Shown here piece after piece: positions 1 to 11,900 of a stretch of DNA of 64,000 nt (position 1 is the first letter of the stretch; each line of letters opens with the position of its first letter). Source of the stretch: Bufo bufo (taxonomy: Eukaryota > Chordata > Amphibia > Anura > Bufonidae). A program made the translations under genes and the position numbers. The DNA lies in assembly GCF_905171765.1 (NCBI RefSeq), contig NC_053394.1, positions 164,145,183 to 164,209,182 of the forward strand, given 5' to 3'. The notes under the pieces were generated by a model. It was not told the DNA's origin. It was given only the letters and a program-made list of their open reading frames with translations, and made no database searches.

Positions 1-463
1 GCCTCACAAAGTGACTTCAGACCTGAACTGGTCCTCAAAACGTAGGTTTTGGAAATTTTCTGAAAAATTTCAAGATTTGCTTCTAAACTTCTAAGCCTTT
101 TAACGTCCCCAAAAAATAAAATGGCATTCACAAAATGATCCAAAAGTAGACATATGGAGAATGTAAAGTAATAACTATTTTTGGAGTTATTACTATATTA
201 TAAAAGTAGAGAAATAGAAATTTGGAAATTTGCAAGTTTTTCAAAATTTTTGGTATATTTGTTTTTTTTTATAAAGAAAAATGACATTTTTGGACTCAAT
301 TTTACCACTGTTATTAAGTACAATATATGATGAGAAAACAATCTCAGAATAGCCTAGATACGTAAAAGCGTTTTAAAGTTATTACCACAAAGTGCCAGAT
401 GTCAGATTTGCTAAAAATGGCCTGGGCAGAAAGGTGAAAATGGCTTGGTCCTGAAAGGGTTAA
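1..463. mobile_element. Partial copy of long TTAA-flanked element (right end)
   Basis: The window opens inside a repeat matching 33,530-33,994 in the same orientation. Shared text includes AAAGTGACTTCAGACCTGAA and the AAGATTTGCTTCTAAACTTC block. It ends in AAGGGTTAA with TTAA at 460-463. No gene is present. Confidence 0.8.
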
Positions 464-714
464 GTGAAAATAGTGAAAATTTTGGTGCAACCAAAAAATG
501 CAGTGAAATCAGCAGGCAGCACACTACAGAGCAGGAGGAGCTGAGCCGATTGGGAAATGATTCAGTAAAACTTGAATTTATATATTTAAAATCTCTCTTA
601 TTTCTGACTTCAGTTGTACACTGGGGAGGTGTGCTCAGTGATTGATGCACTCCCTGAATAAGTGTGTATACATAGATGGCTGTCAGCCACTGATAGCTGG
701 TCATGGGGGTGGTC
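464..714. other. Unassigned intronic sequence
   Basis: No gene or clear repeat is recognised between two TTAA-flanked elements. It is part of rpl7l1 intron 5. Confidence 0.5.
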
Positions 715-788
715 TTAAAGGAAAACTGTCACCAGTTTTCTGCTGCCCTTACTTTTAAATCCTAACAGCTCCAATACATAATGAGTCC

Positions 789-2470
789 CAGGGGTGTAGC
801 TATAGGCTCATGGGCCCTGGTACAAGAGTTCAATTTGGGCCCCCCCTACCCTCAATACCGTTTCCTACCACCACCAGACCCCTGCGCGCCCACCATGCCC
901 AATAGCAGAACTAAAATTTCAGAGAAAATAAAATTTTAATCCAATAAGTGCATAATAATAATGATGATGATAAAGATGCCATCTAAAAGTAGTAAATTTT
1001 TATTTTATTTTTTAAAGTAGGCAGTCTGTGGCAGCATAGTGACTTCGGTGTTACAGGGGGCTGTCCTCGCTGCCAAAGAATCTCCCCCTGCCACTTGATT
1101 GACAGGGACGGATATCTCGCCGTACCAGGACAATTGCACACCTGCGCTGCTGCTCTGAGTAGTGGCGCATGTGCTCAGAGTCAGAGTCTCTGCTGGAACA
1201 GAGACTGTGCATTCACTGCAACCCAGAAGTAGCAGCACATGTACTCTGCTCTTCTACCATTGTAGCAGCAGTGCAGGAGGGAGACTTTCAGGGCCCCACA
1301 ACATGTCCAGAGACTCCAGCCTCCAGCTCTATCAGTCAAGAGGGAGGGACAGATGAGATTACTCATCTGCAGCAGCCAGCAGGGACAGTCACAGACTGGG
1401 GGTGGGGGAGGGGGGGTTAGTTTATCACGCCACCAGTTAATACATCCCTGTGGCCCACAGCAGAAGTATATGCCAATCGTCCACCAGCAAGGCAGCTGGC
1501 ACTGGGATCTCCATGTTATTGGTCAGTTAATACATCAGGGACCCCCTGGCATGGGGCCTGGGCATAGCCAAGTGCAAACTGGGTGATCCAAAGGCAGGAC
1601 CGGGTGGCTGCCCTCATCCACCAGCCCGTCCCTAATGCCAGTCAATACCCCCTTAGGAAATCTCTCATTAGATGTGAGAGCAGCAGCGATCGATCAGCCA
1701 GGATTAATGTGCACAGTGGGAGGCCCCCCCCCCTTAGGCAAGTGACAAACTGCCCCCCTTCCTCATTCTTAGGCAAGTGACAAACTCAGCTCTGCTACAT
1801 CTACAATGAGCAACTACAACAAATGTAATGCCAAACTGCAGTTCCTCTATGTGATGCCTTGGATAGCTTCCACTGGACCCACAGGCTGTGGGTCCAGTGG
1901 AAGCTATCCAAGGCATCACATAGAGGAACTGCTGTTTGGCATTACATTTGTTGTAGTTGCTCATTGTAGATGTAGCAGAGCTGAGTTTGTCACTTGCCTA
2001 AGACTGAGGGGGGGGGGGGGGGGTTTCCTAAGGGGGTATTGACTGGTCTGGGCTCATCACGATCTCACCGGCGCTCTGGGTCAGCCACCAGGCGGGTCAG
2101 GGGACTCACTCAGGCCAGGGACAGTCACTTACTGGACCGGACCAGGACTCCGGTCGGACGGTACAGTAGTTTATCACGTCGCCGGCGCCACGCTCACCTC
2201 AGTATATCAACAGTCAGTCAGTGTCTCGCAGTCGCAGGATAGGAGAGAGGAGTCACTCGCAAGTTCGCAGCACCTCTGCACACAGCTTCCTCTTCCTGAA
2301 TTAAAGCCGCTCCCCCTCCTCACTTCGCCTGCCCTGCACAGTCAGGGCTCGCCTCTCAGCCTCCGCTCCCTGTGAATCTGATTTCAGTTATCAGCTGCGG
2401 GCCGCGTTCTCCTGGCTTAGGGGCCCGGTCGCAATTGCGACCGCTGCAAAACCCTATAGCTACGCCAGTG
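789..2470. mobile_element. hAT-like non-autonomous element with 8-bp duplication
   Basis: The 8-bp duplication ATGAGTCC is at 781-788 and 2471-2478. The termini CAGGGGTGTAGCTATAG and CTATAGCTACGCCAGTG are inverted repeats. The interior is GC-rich and contains a perfect-looking fold-back (about 1790-1985) flanked by C- and G-runs. No transposase is seen. Confidence 0.78.
1790..1985. repeat. Short fold-back inside the hAT-like element
   Basis: Arms of about 97 bp meet at ACCCACAGG / CTGTGGGT near 1888. The arms begin with AGCTCTGCTACATCTACAAT and its complement. A few mismatches are visible. Confidence 0.85.
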
Positions 2471-2715
2471 ATGAGTCCCCATTTTCATGAGTTCCCGGCT
2501 CTCCCTGCACCAACTGCCTCTTATTGACAGCAGCAGGTAGGCGGGGAGAGCCAGGAGCTCATAAATATTCGGGACTCCTCATTATGCACTGGAGCCGTTC
2601 AATACAATATGGCTAGGTTAATTAAAGAAAGTGACCCAGCATTTTTCTAAGGGGATATATCACTAGTTTGTATTGCCCTTAGCTAGTACACCATAAAACT
2701 GGTGACAGATTCCCT

Positions 2716-4758
2716 TTAACCACTTCCCATCTGGGCCCTTTGCCCCCTTCCTGACCAGGCCAAATTTTGCAAAACTGACATATCTCACTTTATGTGGTAA
2801 TAACTTTGGAACGCCTTTATTTATCCAAGTCATTCAGAGATTGTTTTCTCGTGACACATTGTACTTCATGATAGTCATAAATTTGAGTCAAAATATTTCA
2901 CCTTTATTTATGAAAAAATCCCAAATTTACCCAAAAATTTGAAAAATTTGCAATTTTCTAAATTTCAATTTCTCTGCTTTTAAAACAGAAAGTGATACCT
3001 CATAAAATATTTATTATTTAACATTCCCCATATGTCTACTTTATGTTGGCATCATTTTGGAAATGTCATTTTATTTTTTTAGGACGTTAGAAGGCTTAGA
3101 AGTTTAGAAGCAATTCTTAAAATTTAAGAAAATTGCCAAAACCCACTTTATAAGGACCAGTTCAGGTCTGAAGTCACTTTGTGGGGCCTACATAGTGGAT
3201 ACCCCCATAAATGACCCCATTGTAGAAACTACACCCCTCAAGGTATTTAAAACCGATTTTACAAACTTTGTTAACCCTTTAGGCGTTCCACAAGAATTAA
3301 AGGAAAATGGAGATCAAATTTTTAAATTTCACTTTTTTAGCAGATTTTCCATTTTAATCAATTTTTTTCTTTAACACATCGATGGTTAACAGCCAAACAA
3401 AACTCAATATTTATTACCCAGATTCTGCGGTTTACAGAAACACCCCACATGTGGTCATAAACTGCTATATGGGCACACGGCAGGGAGCAGAAGGAAAGGA
3501 ACTCCACATGGTTTTTAGATGCCATGTCCCATTTGAAGCCCCCTGATGCACCCTTACAGTAGAAACTCCCAAGAAGTGACCCCATTTTGGAAATTAGGGG
3601 ATAAGGTGCCAGTTTTATTAGTACTATTTTTGGGTACATATGATTTTTTGATCATTCATTATAACACTTTATGGGGCAAGGTGACCAAAAAATTGGTTGT
3701 TTTAGCACAGTTTCTATTTATTTATTTTTACAGCGTTCACCTGAGGGGTTCAGTCAAGTGACATTTTTATAGAGCAGATTGTTACGGACGTGGCGATACC
3801 TAATATGTATACTTTTTCTCATTTATTAAAGTTTTACACAATAATAGCATTTTTGAAACCAAAAAATTATGTTTTAATGTGTCCATGTTCTGAGAGCTAT
3901 AGTTTTTTTATTTTTTGAGAGATTTTCTTATGTAGGGGCTCATTTTTTGCGGGATGAGGTGACGGTTTTATTGGTACCATTTTGTGGGACATACGCGTTT
4001 TTGATCACTTGGTGTTGCACCTTTTGTGATGCAAGGTGACAAAAATTGCTTGTTTTGACAGTTTTTTTTTTTTTACGGTGTTCACCCGAGGGGTTAGGTC
4101 ATGTGATATTTTTATAGAGCTGGTTTTTACGGACGCGGCAATACTAAATATGTCTATTTTATTTTATTTTTAATTTTTTTTTTTATTCCTTACTTGGGAT
4201 TTTTTTTTTTTTTTACATGTGAAACTTTTTTTTTATTTTATTTTTTCAACCCTTTATTTTATTTTACACTTTTCGTCCCCCATAAGGTCATACAAGACCT
4301 CTGGGGGACATTTACTTCACTTTTTATTTTTTTTTCACTGTTGATTTCTCCTGTAACTGGGGCTGACATAGTAGCCCCAGTTACAGGACAAATGCACCCC
4401 TATAGAGGCTGTACAGCAGCAATCCAGCGCTGTACAGCCTCACAGCAGGGCTGATCGAGGTCTCTGAGAGACCTCACACAGCCCCTGCACTCTCCGGTCC
4501 CGGCGGTCACATGACCGCCGGGCCGGAACAGGAAGCGCACAGCGCTTCCTGCTCTGCAGACACAGCGCTCGGTGAAGGGCACTGTCCCTGCCTTGTCTTA
4601 GGGTTGCCCTGCTGTCACTGACAGCGGGCAACCCGATCAGCAGCTGCACGATTAGCGTGCAGCTGCTATTTCTGACAGGACGTTTTAAAACGTGCTGTCA
4701 GAAATAGACGTCCACCCATAGGACGTTTATATCCTATGGGCGGACGTGAGGCGGTTAA
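2716..4758. mobile_element. Long TTAA-flanked non-autonomous element, related to 58957-62208
   Basis: It begins TTAACCACTTCC at the TTAA shared with the preceding MITE. It ends GAGGCGGTTAA at the TTAA shared with the next one. Internal blocks (GACACATTGTACTTCATGA, and ACGGACGTGGCGATACC modules) match the 3.2-3.7 kb elements at 30256 and 58957. It has T-rich runs and no coding region. Confidence 0.72.
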
Positions 4759-5187
4759 AGTCTATGTACACCTTTGGGGGCTTTTTTTATTTTTATTAGT
4801 GGATTCTACTCATTATGAGCATAAAATCATTTTTTCAATTGGTCTTCATTAGAAAATATGTAGTCCTTTTCTCTGAATTTTCTCTCTGCTCTGTCGGTTG
4901 AGGAGTTGAAGGGTTTCTCGTCTCTGCACTCAGACCTTATAAACACAACAAAGGTCAATCCTTATCTTATTGATAAGGACGTTTGATAAGTGTTATTAGA
5001 GATCAGGGTTATTAGACGACTGGCACAAAGTGAAAGTACCAGTCACACAACTAGAAAAAAACAGTTAAACCTTTGTGACAGAACGGCTCAATATTTTTAA
5101 TAAAGAGCAATTGAAAAAAATTATTTTTAGCCGCAAATGAGTAAAATGCAATCAAAAAATTTCCCCGAAGGTGTACATAGCCTTTAA
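4755..5187. mobile_element. T2-like MITE
   Basis: Inverted ends TTAAAGTCTATGTACACCTT and AGGTGTACATAGCCTTTAA are flanked by TTAA (4755-4758, 5184-5187). The left TTAA is shared with the neighbouring element. Confidence 0.78.
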
Positions 5188-5804
5188 GGATAGAAGGAGC
5201 AAATATATGTGTAAATTACAAGTTTTACTGAATATTTTCCCATAAAATTACATATCAATCTGCTCAGCTTATCCTGCTCTATAACATGCTACCTGCAGAC
5301 TGCACTGTATTTCGTGGTGACAGGTTCTCCTTAATTCTATGCTCAAAATTGGTTACTTTAAGATGTAAATTTGGCGAACATCACTACCTCTGTAACTTTG
5401 ATAGTCGGCAAATACACAGTTTTGGAAATGCTGGACGATAAAGAAAAACTATCAGGACTGACACTGCTGTAAATATACCACCAATGGCTGATCAGCAGCA
5501 GACCGAGAGCTGAAACTCTAGAAAGCAGTTGTAGCAGTGCTAGGAAGCCCCATGCCACCTCATCTCCTTTATTCCTCCTTCTTTGAGGGCCACATGACTG
5601 GTCCACTATAGTCAATAGCAGGACACGTAGCTGCATGAAAACAGCGTGCCCACAGAAGTGGTGGCATAGGGCTTTCCTAGAACCTCTTCATTTTAGCATC
5701 ACAATCACAAAAGCTGATCAGACATCCTAGTAATAGTCACAGACGTCTATTGCCTAAGACAATGCCTGAAACAATCATATGTATTACGAAAACAAGACAC
5801 TTAC
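5188..5804. other. rpl7l1 intron 5 sequence next to exon 5
   Basis: No gene or recognised repeat is seen here. The last rpl7l1 exon was looked for and not found. Confidence 0.5.
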
Positions 5805-5914
5805 CCAACTGCTCTTCTATCATATTGTTGTCCGTTAGAGGCATCTTTTTGCCTTTCACCATTCCTTGTCCACGTTTTAAGATGAGTTCTCGTACAGATT
5901 TCAAGTTTGGGAAA
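5805..5914 (-). CDS. rpl7l1: rpl7l1 exon 5
   Basis: The acceptor TTTTGCAG precedes 5914 and the donor GTAAGTG starts at 5804. It encodes [17 protein letters not shown], a basic loop and [11 protein letters not shown], all diagnostic of the L7-like family. The exon ends in phase 1 and requires one more downstream exon. Intron 5 is at least 5.8 kb and is filled by TTAA-flanked repeats. Confidence 0.94.
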
Positions 5915-8900
5915 CTGCAAAATAATAACTGGGTCAAATACGAATAATCTAAAGTAAATATATTTAAAAATATTACATCTGAGAGAACTGAATGGGAAAC
6001 TCCTCTGATCAGAAAGTGATAGTATGAGATTATGGGAGTTTATAGCAGGCTTTCCTCCGTACACTTCTCTAGGGCCATCTGGTAATCTAGCACTCATCAT
6101 GCTCCATTTGTGCTAGATTAAAGGAATTACATTAAAATATAAATGCCTTTATTTCTGTCTAATGATAGAAATCTGAGCGGTGGCCTGACATCAGAAGTCA
6201 ATATCATCGCCTCACATGTATTTATGATACCAATTTGATGTGCATTTCCACTTATTATACAATATGCAAAATAATGAATAAGGCTACTTTCACACCTGCG
6301 TTCGGTACGGATCAGTCTTGTATCTGCACAGAAGGATCCACACCGATAATGCAAACGCTTGTATCCGTTCAGAATGGATCCGTTTGCATTATTCATAACA
6401 ATAAAATAAAAAGTACGGATCCTTCTTGACTTCCATTGACTTTCAATGTGGGACTGATCCATTTTCAGTTGCACCATATTGTCAGTGAAAAACGGATTCG
6501 TCCCCATTGACTTACATTGTAAGTCAGGACGGATCAGTTTGGCTCCGCATGATCAGACGGTGACTGTCTAAAAAACGCAACGGAGACAAAACGCAGCCAA
6601 ATTGATGCATTCTGAACGGATCCTTATCCATTCAGAATGCATTGGGGCTGAACTTATCCATTTTGGGCCGCTTGTGAGAGCCCTGAAACGGATCTCACAA
6701 GTGGACCTAGAAACGCCAGTGTGAAAGTAGCCTTAGATAGAAACTCTAATGTAATGCAAGCCTGAACAAACCATAGCCGGCTGTAAGAGCCAATAATGAT
6801 GAGCTGTATGGCCAGATCTGCACGTCATTCAAGGCGTGACACCACCCTCCAGTAGATAGACCAGAGCCCTCTCTGGTAGTTACACTAAATTGCTACTCCC
6901 TCCCTCGTTAAAGGGGTTGTCACATGACAAACACATATTCCCTGGTGCTCCTGGCAATCATGAGAATGGGGCTGTGTGTTCCCGTGTTTGAATGTGAAGG
7001 CAGTCATATATGCACTGCCAAGAACCCGGCAATCGCCAGCAGTCCCATAGAATAGAATGGAGCAGCAGTGCACACACACTCTAAATGGGAGAACACAGGG
7101 CCCCCTATCTGGTGATTGATGGAGGGACCAGCAGTCAGCCCCCCCACACATCAGACGCTTATCCCCATCCTGCTCATAGGGGTAAGTGTTTGTCATGGGA
7201 CAGTATAACTTATCCATCGCCTCATTATGAAAGGTCCATTCACACATGGTAGTACAGATCTGCACCATAAAGTCAACATGACAAAACCACAACCGCCATT
7301 CTGCCACGATGTGGCCCATGTGAATGTATCTAAAAACTGTGCCCCACACTCTCCACTTCAATTACCCAGTGAAAGAGATTGAACGCCTGTAATCCGGCCA
7401 AAATAAGAAAAGGTAAGGACCTACCTCACAGATACTGCACCGCCGCTCTGGTTCTTCCCGCCAGGCTCTAGTTACCAGTTGCAAGGTCGACGTTACGTCG
7501 ACAATATGTGACCCCTGCAGCCAATCACATGGTGTTGACGTAACGTCACCGATGCAGCCAGGTAAACAGAGCCTGGAGTGGTGGTTCTGGATCTTTGAGG
7601 TAGGTCCTTACTGGAAAACCCCTTTAAAAAGCTGCTGTCCCATCTTTCATTTAAATGCTAGTCACATAAGGCTTTCCTTTCACCCCTAATAGTCACAGGG
7701 GCACTAACTTCCCTCTTCCTCAAGAGACAGTAACAGCTTCCTAACAGTCCACCACTACTCCTAGAAGTCACAGCCAAGTATCCCTTATCTAATGCCAGAG
7801 TGTGCCCTCTGCTGGAAGGAAGCTACATATGAGCAGCCCACTATATAGAACAGCTGCATGCCTTTTTCTGCACTGCTTCTCAAGACGACATGGACATTGA
7901 GGCACCAGGAGGAAGCACTAAGTTGCCAAAAGTTCAGTGGGCAAAACCAGTTTACCAGGGCTTTACCATGGTGACTAGTTTGTATCCAGCCCTGCTTATG
8001 ATAAGATACTGTAGGGTTTCTCAGAGAACATAACATCTCAATGGATTCCCATTCTACTTGGGGGAGATTTATGAAACTGTCTAAAATAAAAATGAAAAAT
8101 AAAATAAAAATAAAAATAAAACCATCTGGCAGCCAATCACAGCACAATCAGTTTTCAGGATCACAATAATGCAGGAAAGCTGAGCAATGATTGGTTAAAG
8201 CCTCATGCACACGTCCGTGAAACAGGAACCGTATGATACCGGCCTGGATTTCTCCTGCGTGCAGGAGCGCACGGCGTCACTGGTTGCTATGACGCCGTGC
8301 GCTTCCTGCTGCCACAGTACAGTAATACACTGGTATGATCTAGCAGGCATGCTCAACCTGCGGCCCTCCAGCTGTTGTAAAACTACAACTCCCACAATGC
8401 CCTGCTGTAGACTGATAGCTGTAGTCTGTTCGAGCATGCTGGGAGTTGTAGTTTTGCAACAGCTGGAGGGCCGCAGGTTGAGCATGCCTAATCTAGAGCG
8501 ACCAATGACGCCGTGCGCTCCTGCACTCAGAAGAAATCCAGGCCGGTATCACGCGTGTGCATGAGTCTTAATATGGGCAACAAAGACTGTTTTTCAATTA
8601 GATTCATAAATCTTTCTTCATTCTATTTTGAAGCTCCGTGACCCCTGGGGGTAACACACAATGCTACTCACCCCCATGCCACGTATGGCTCGATCGCTTG
8701 TATCATCTTCAAAGATTCTGGGGTCAGCTTCACAAAAACGCCAGAGAAAATCTTTCCCAGTCTAAAGATTTTGATGATTCTGAGCACGTGCTGGTTCACA
8801 CCCTGAATGCTGAGGGACAGATTGGAAAGCTACATGAGGCAGACATAAAAAATAGACGGAAGTGACCATGTCTAGATAATCGAATACAGGAAAAGACCAA

Positions 8901-11900
8901 CCAAAGGAGAAAAGGTTACTTGCCACCAGCCATACCGGCTGTCATGGGGCTACCTGCATTGTCAACCAGTCACCCATAATGTCTCTCTGAGGTCCCTCTG
9001 GCAGAACCAGCCCCCGACCCCTCCTTCATCAGAGACCAGATAAACAGGGACAGCTGGCGGTGTAACAAGTAACCAGCTTCTCTTCCTAGTACACAACATG
9101 TGTCACTACGGCAACGTACTCAGTAATTCTCACTACAAAGGCGAGCTTCTCGCTGGATATGTTGGGGATGATCTTCTTATAGATCTGCATTCTGCGTAAC
9201 CTGCAGTCATCTCTCAACTTTCTTCTGGAGTCTCTCACAAAACTTTCAAGACGTTTAAATTTTATCTGCTTTCCCGGCTGAATCTGTAAAAGTAAAAAAA
9301 AAAAAAATAAAAAAAAAAAGTGGATTAAAAAGTTTAAAAAAAAATGTCAAAATCCTAACCCAACCCTTCCGCAAAAAACTGCAATGAGTTTAAAGGGGTT
9401 CTCTGTGCATGTCATCTAATCAGCAGTTGGTACCAACCTGAGGAAGGAAGATCTTTTAGTATTAACCCCTTCCTCTAATGCCACCATCTCTCCTGCGGGC
9501 TCTTCAGCCCAAGTCCTGACCGGATGTGGCCACATGTTTTCCTGCTCAACGCAAAGCAGTAAATACAGCTGAACAGGTAAAGGAGCGGCCGCATCCAGCC
9601 TGTGTAAGTGCAGCATTGACGGAGCAAGGCACGGGTAAATACTTTCTAAAAGATCTACCTTCCAATATTGATTTTTTAGAGCAGATACCGATAATCTATG
9701 AACTTCCAGGCTGATAATTTATACCAATATTTTATATCTTATAATATGTATTATATTAGTTGGTAGTCACTGAGGTGGTGGAAATTTGCATTTGGCACTA
9801 GTATATTATAAAAGTAAATAATAAATTAATAAAGCCCTTAGTTGGTAGTCCATTTATAATTTACATTTATAATATACTAGTGCTAAATGCCAATTTCCAC
9901 ACCATCCCCCCCTTCTCACTGACTTTATTAACCCCTATCAGACCTTAATTAATTCCTATCAGACCTCAGATGAATAAAATAAACTCCTCACCTCTCCTTC
10001 ATCTCCAGGTCCCGCGTCTCGCTCCCCTGTCTTCTCCGGCCCCCGCTGAACTGTCACCAGGCAGCGTCAGCTTATAGTTCTGACGCTGTACGGGGTCAGG
10101 ACAATGCAGCGCGGGCCCTATCAAAGAAGACCAGGGAGGGAGAGTATCCGAAGCGCTTGCTGCGCTTCTTCCCCACTCCAGACGCATACTAGTGCGCACT
10201 TCCATAATGGAAGTGCTCACTAGTATTTGCTTTATATGCATTATCGGTATATCGGCAAGGTTAGAGGCTGATAATGTACAAATTCCTAAATATATGCCAA
10301 TAATATCGGTACTTCCGATAATCGGTCGATCCCTAGTACCAACTACTGATTAGATATAATATGCAGAGACCCCTCTTAAAGGGAACCTGTCACCAGGATT
10401 TTGGGTATAGAGCTGAGGACATGCGGATGTGCTAGCGGCCATCTAGCAACCCAATACCCAGTCCCCATAGCTCTGTGTGCTTTTGTGTGAAAAAAACCGC
10501 AATTAGACTTACCGGTAATTCCGTTTCCTTGAATCCACCATGACGGCCCACATTGACCTCTGTAGGGGCAGGAACACATAGAGAGTTTAAATTCCCCCCA
10601 CCCCTCCACCTCCTCAGTGCTTTACAAATTATCCGAAAGGTGGAAAAGAGTAAAAGATATTGATTCATACCCTTAAACTCTTATTTTATATATATATTTA
10701 TTTATTTTATATTTTTTTTTTTTACTACATATAATATGTGTGTTTTTTTGGGATGGGAATAGTACGGGGCCGTCATGGTGGATTCAAGGAAACGGAATTA
10801 CCGGTAAGTCTAATTGCGGTTTTTCCATTTCATCCACCATGACGGCCCACATTGAGACGTATCAAATGACTACATGGGTGGGGATATGGCCTGTATAATC
10901 TTCCGACCAAAAAGAGACTCATTCGAGTCCGGAAGATTAAGGCGATAGTGTCTTACAAAGGTGTTTGTGCTAGCCCAGGTTGCAGCCCTACAAATCTGGT
11001 CTAGTGAGACGCCTCTTTTTTCAGCCCAAGAGGAGGCAGTGGCCCTAGTGGAGTGGGCTTTAATATTGCCGGGACTGGGCCTGCCCTGTATCCTGTAGCA
11101 ACACTCGATGGTGGACCTGATCCATCTAGCTATGGAGGATTTGGCTAGCTTCTTCCCTTTATTTTTCCCAGAGAATTGAACTAGTAGATTATTGTCTATT
11201 CTAAGAGCCCTGGTAGCCTCCAGGTATTGAATTACCGTATCCTTAACGTCTAAGAGATACAAGTTATCATCAGACCCTGCAACTTCGGACCTAGTGATAG
11301 AAGGTAGAAAAATTTCCTGTTCCTGGTGGAAGGAGGAGACTACTTTAGGGAGGAAACCAGGGTCGAGCGTTAGGCGGATGTGATCATTACAAATTTGGAG
11401 ATATGGTTCCCTGCAGGATAGGGCCTGAAGTTCTCCAATACGTCTTGCTGAAGTAATTGCTATCAGGAAAGCAGTTTTCAGAGAAAGGTGTTTTAAGGAG
11501 ATCTCTGATAACGGTACGAACGGAGGCTTTGTTAGGCCTTCTAGGACGATGTTCAAGTCCCAAGTTGGAGCTCTAGATTTAAGGGTGGGTCTTAACCTTG
11601 AAGCTGCTCTAATAAATCTCCTGACCCATCTGTGATTGGCTAAGCTGCAGTCGTAGAAGGTACGGAGGGCTGATATTTGTACTTTCAGAGTACTAGGTCT
11701 CAGACCTAATTCCAGTCCGCTCTGGAGGAAGTCCAGAATCTTGTTTATGGGGGGAGAGGAGGTGTCCGGGCGATCAATTCCTAACCAAGAACAGTATCTT
11801 TTCCATATTTTTAAATAGATGGAAGATGTCACTTTTTTTCTACTGGCCTTGAGCGTGAGAATCACCTTATCTGACAGGCCTCTGTTCTTTAAGGTTTCGC

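Larger units (their letters stand above)
715..2719. mobile_element. T2/Kolobok-like MITE split by a hAT-like insertion
   Basis: The ends are TTAAAGGAAAACTGTCACCAG at the left and CTGGTGACAG followed by CCCTTTAA at the right, with TTAA at 715-718 and 2716-2719. TTAAAGG ends and a TTAA duplication are typical of the amphibian T2 (Kolobok) group. Positions 789-2470 are a later insertion. Confidence 0.75.

Noticed and set aside
5358..5636. A possible terminal exon of rpl7l1 or another gene on the minus strand
   Set aside because: The 92-codon frame does not resemble the L7-like C-terminus and has no matching acceptor in the required phase.
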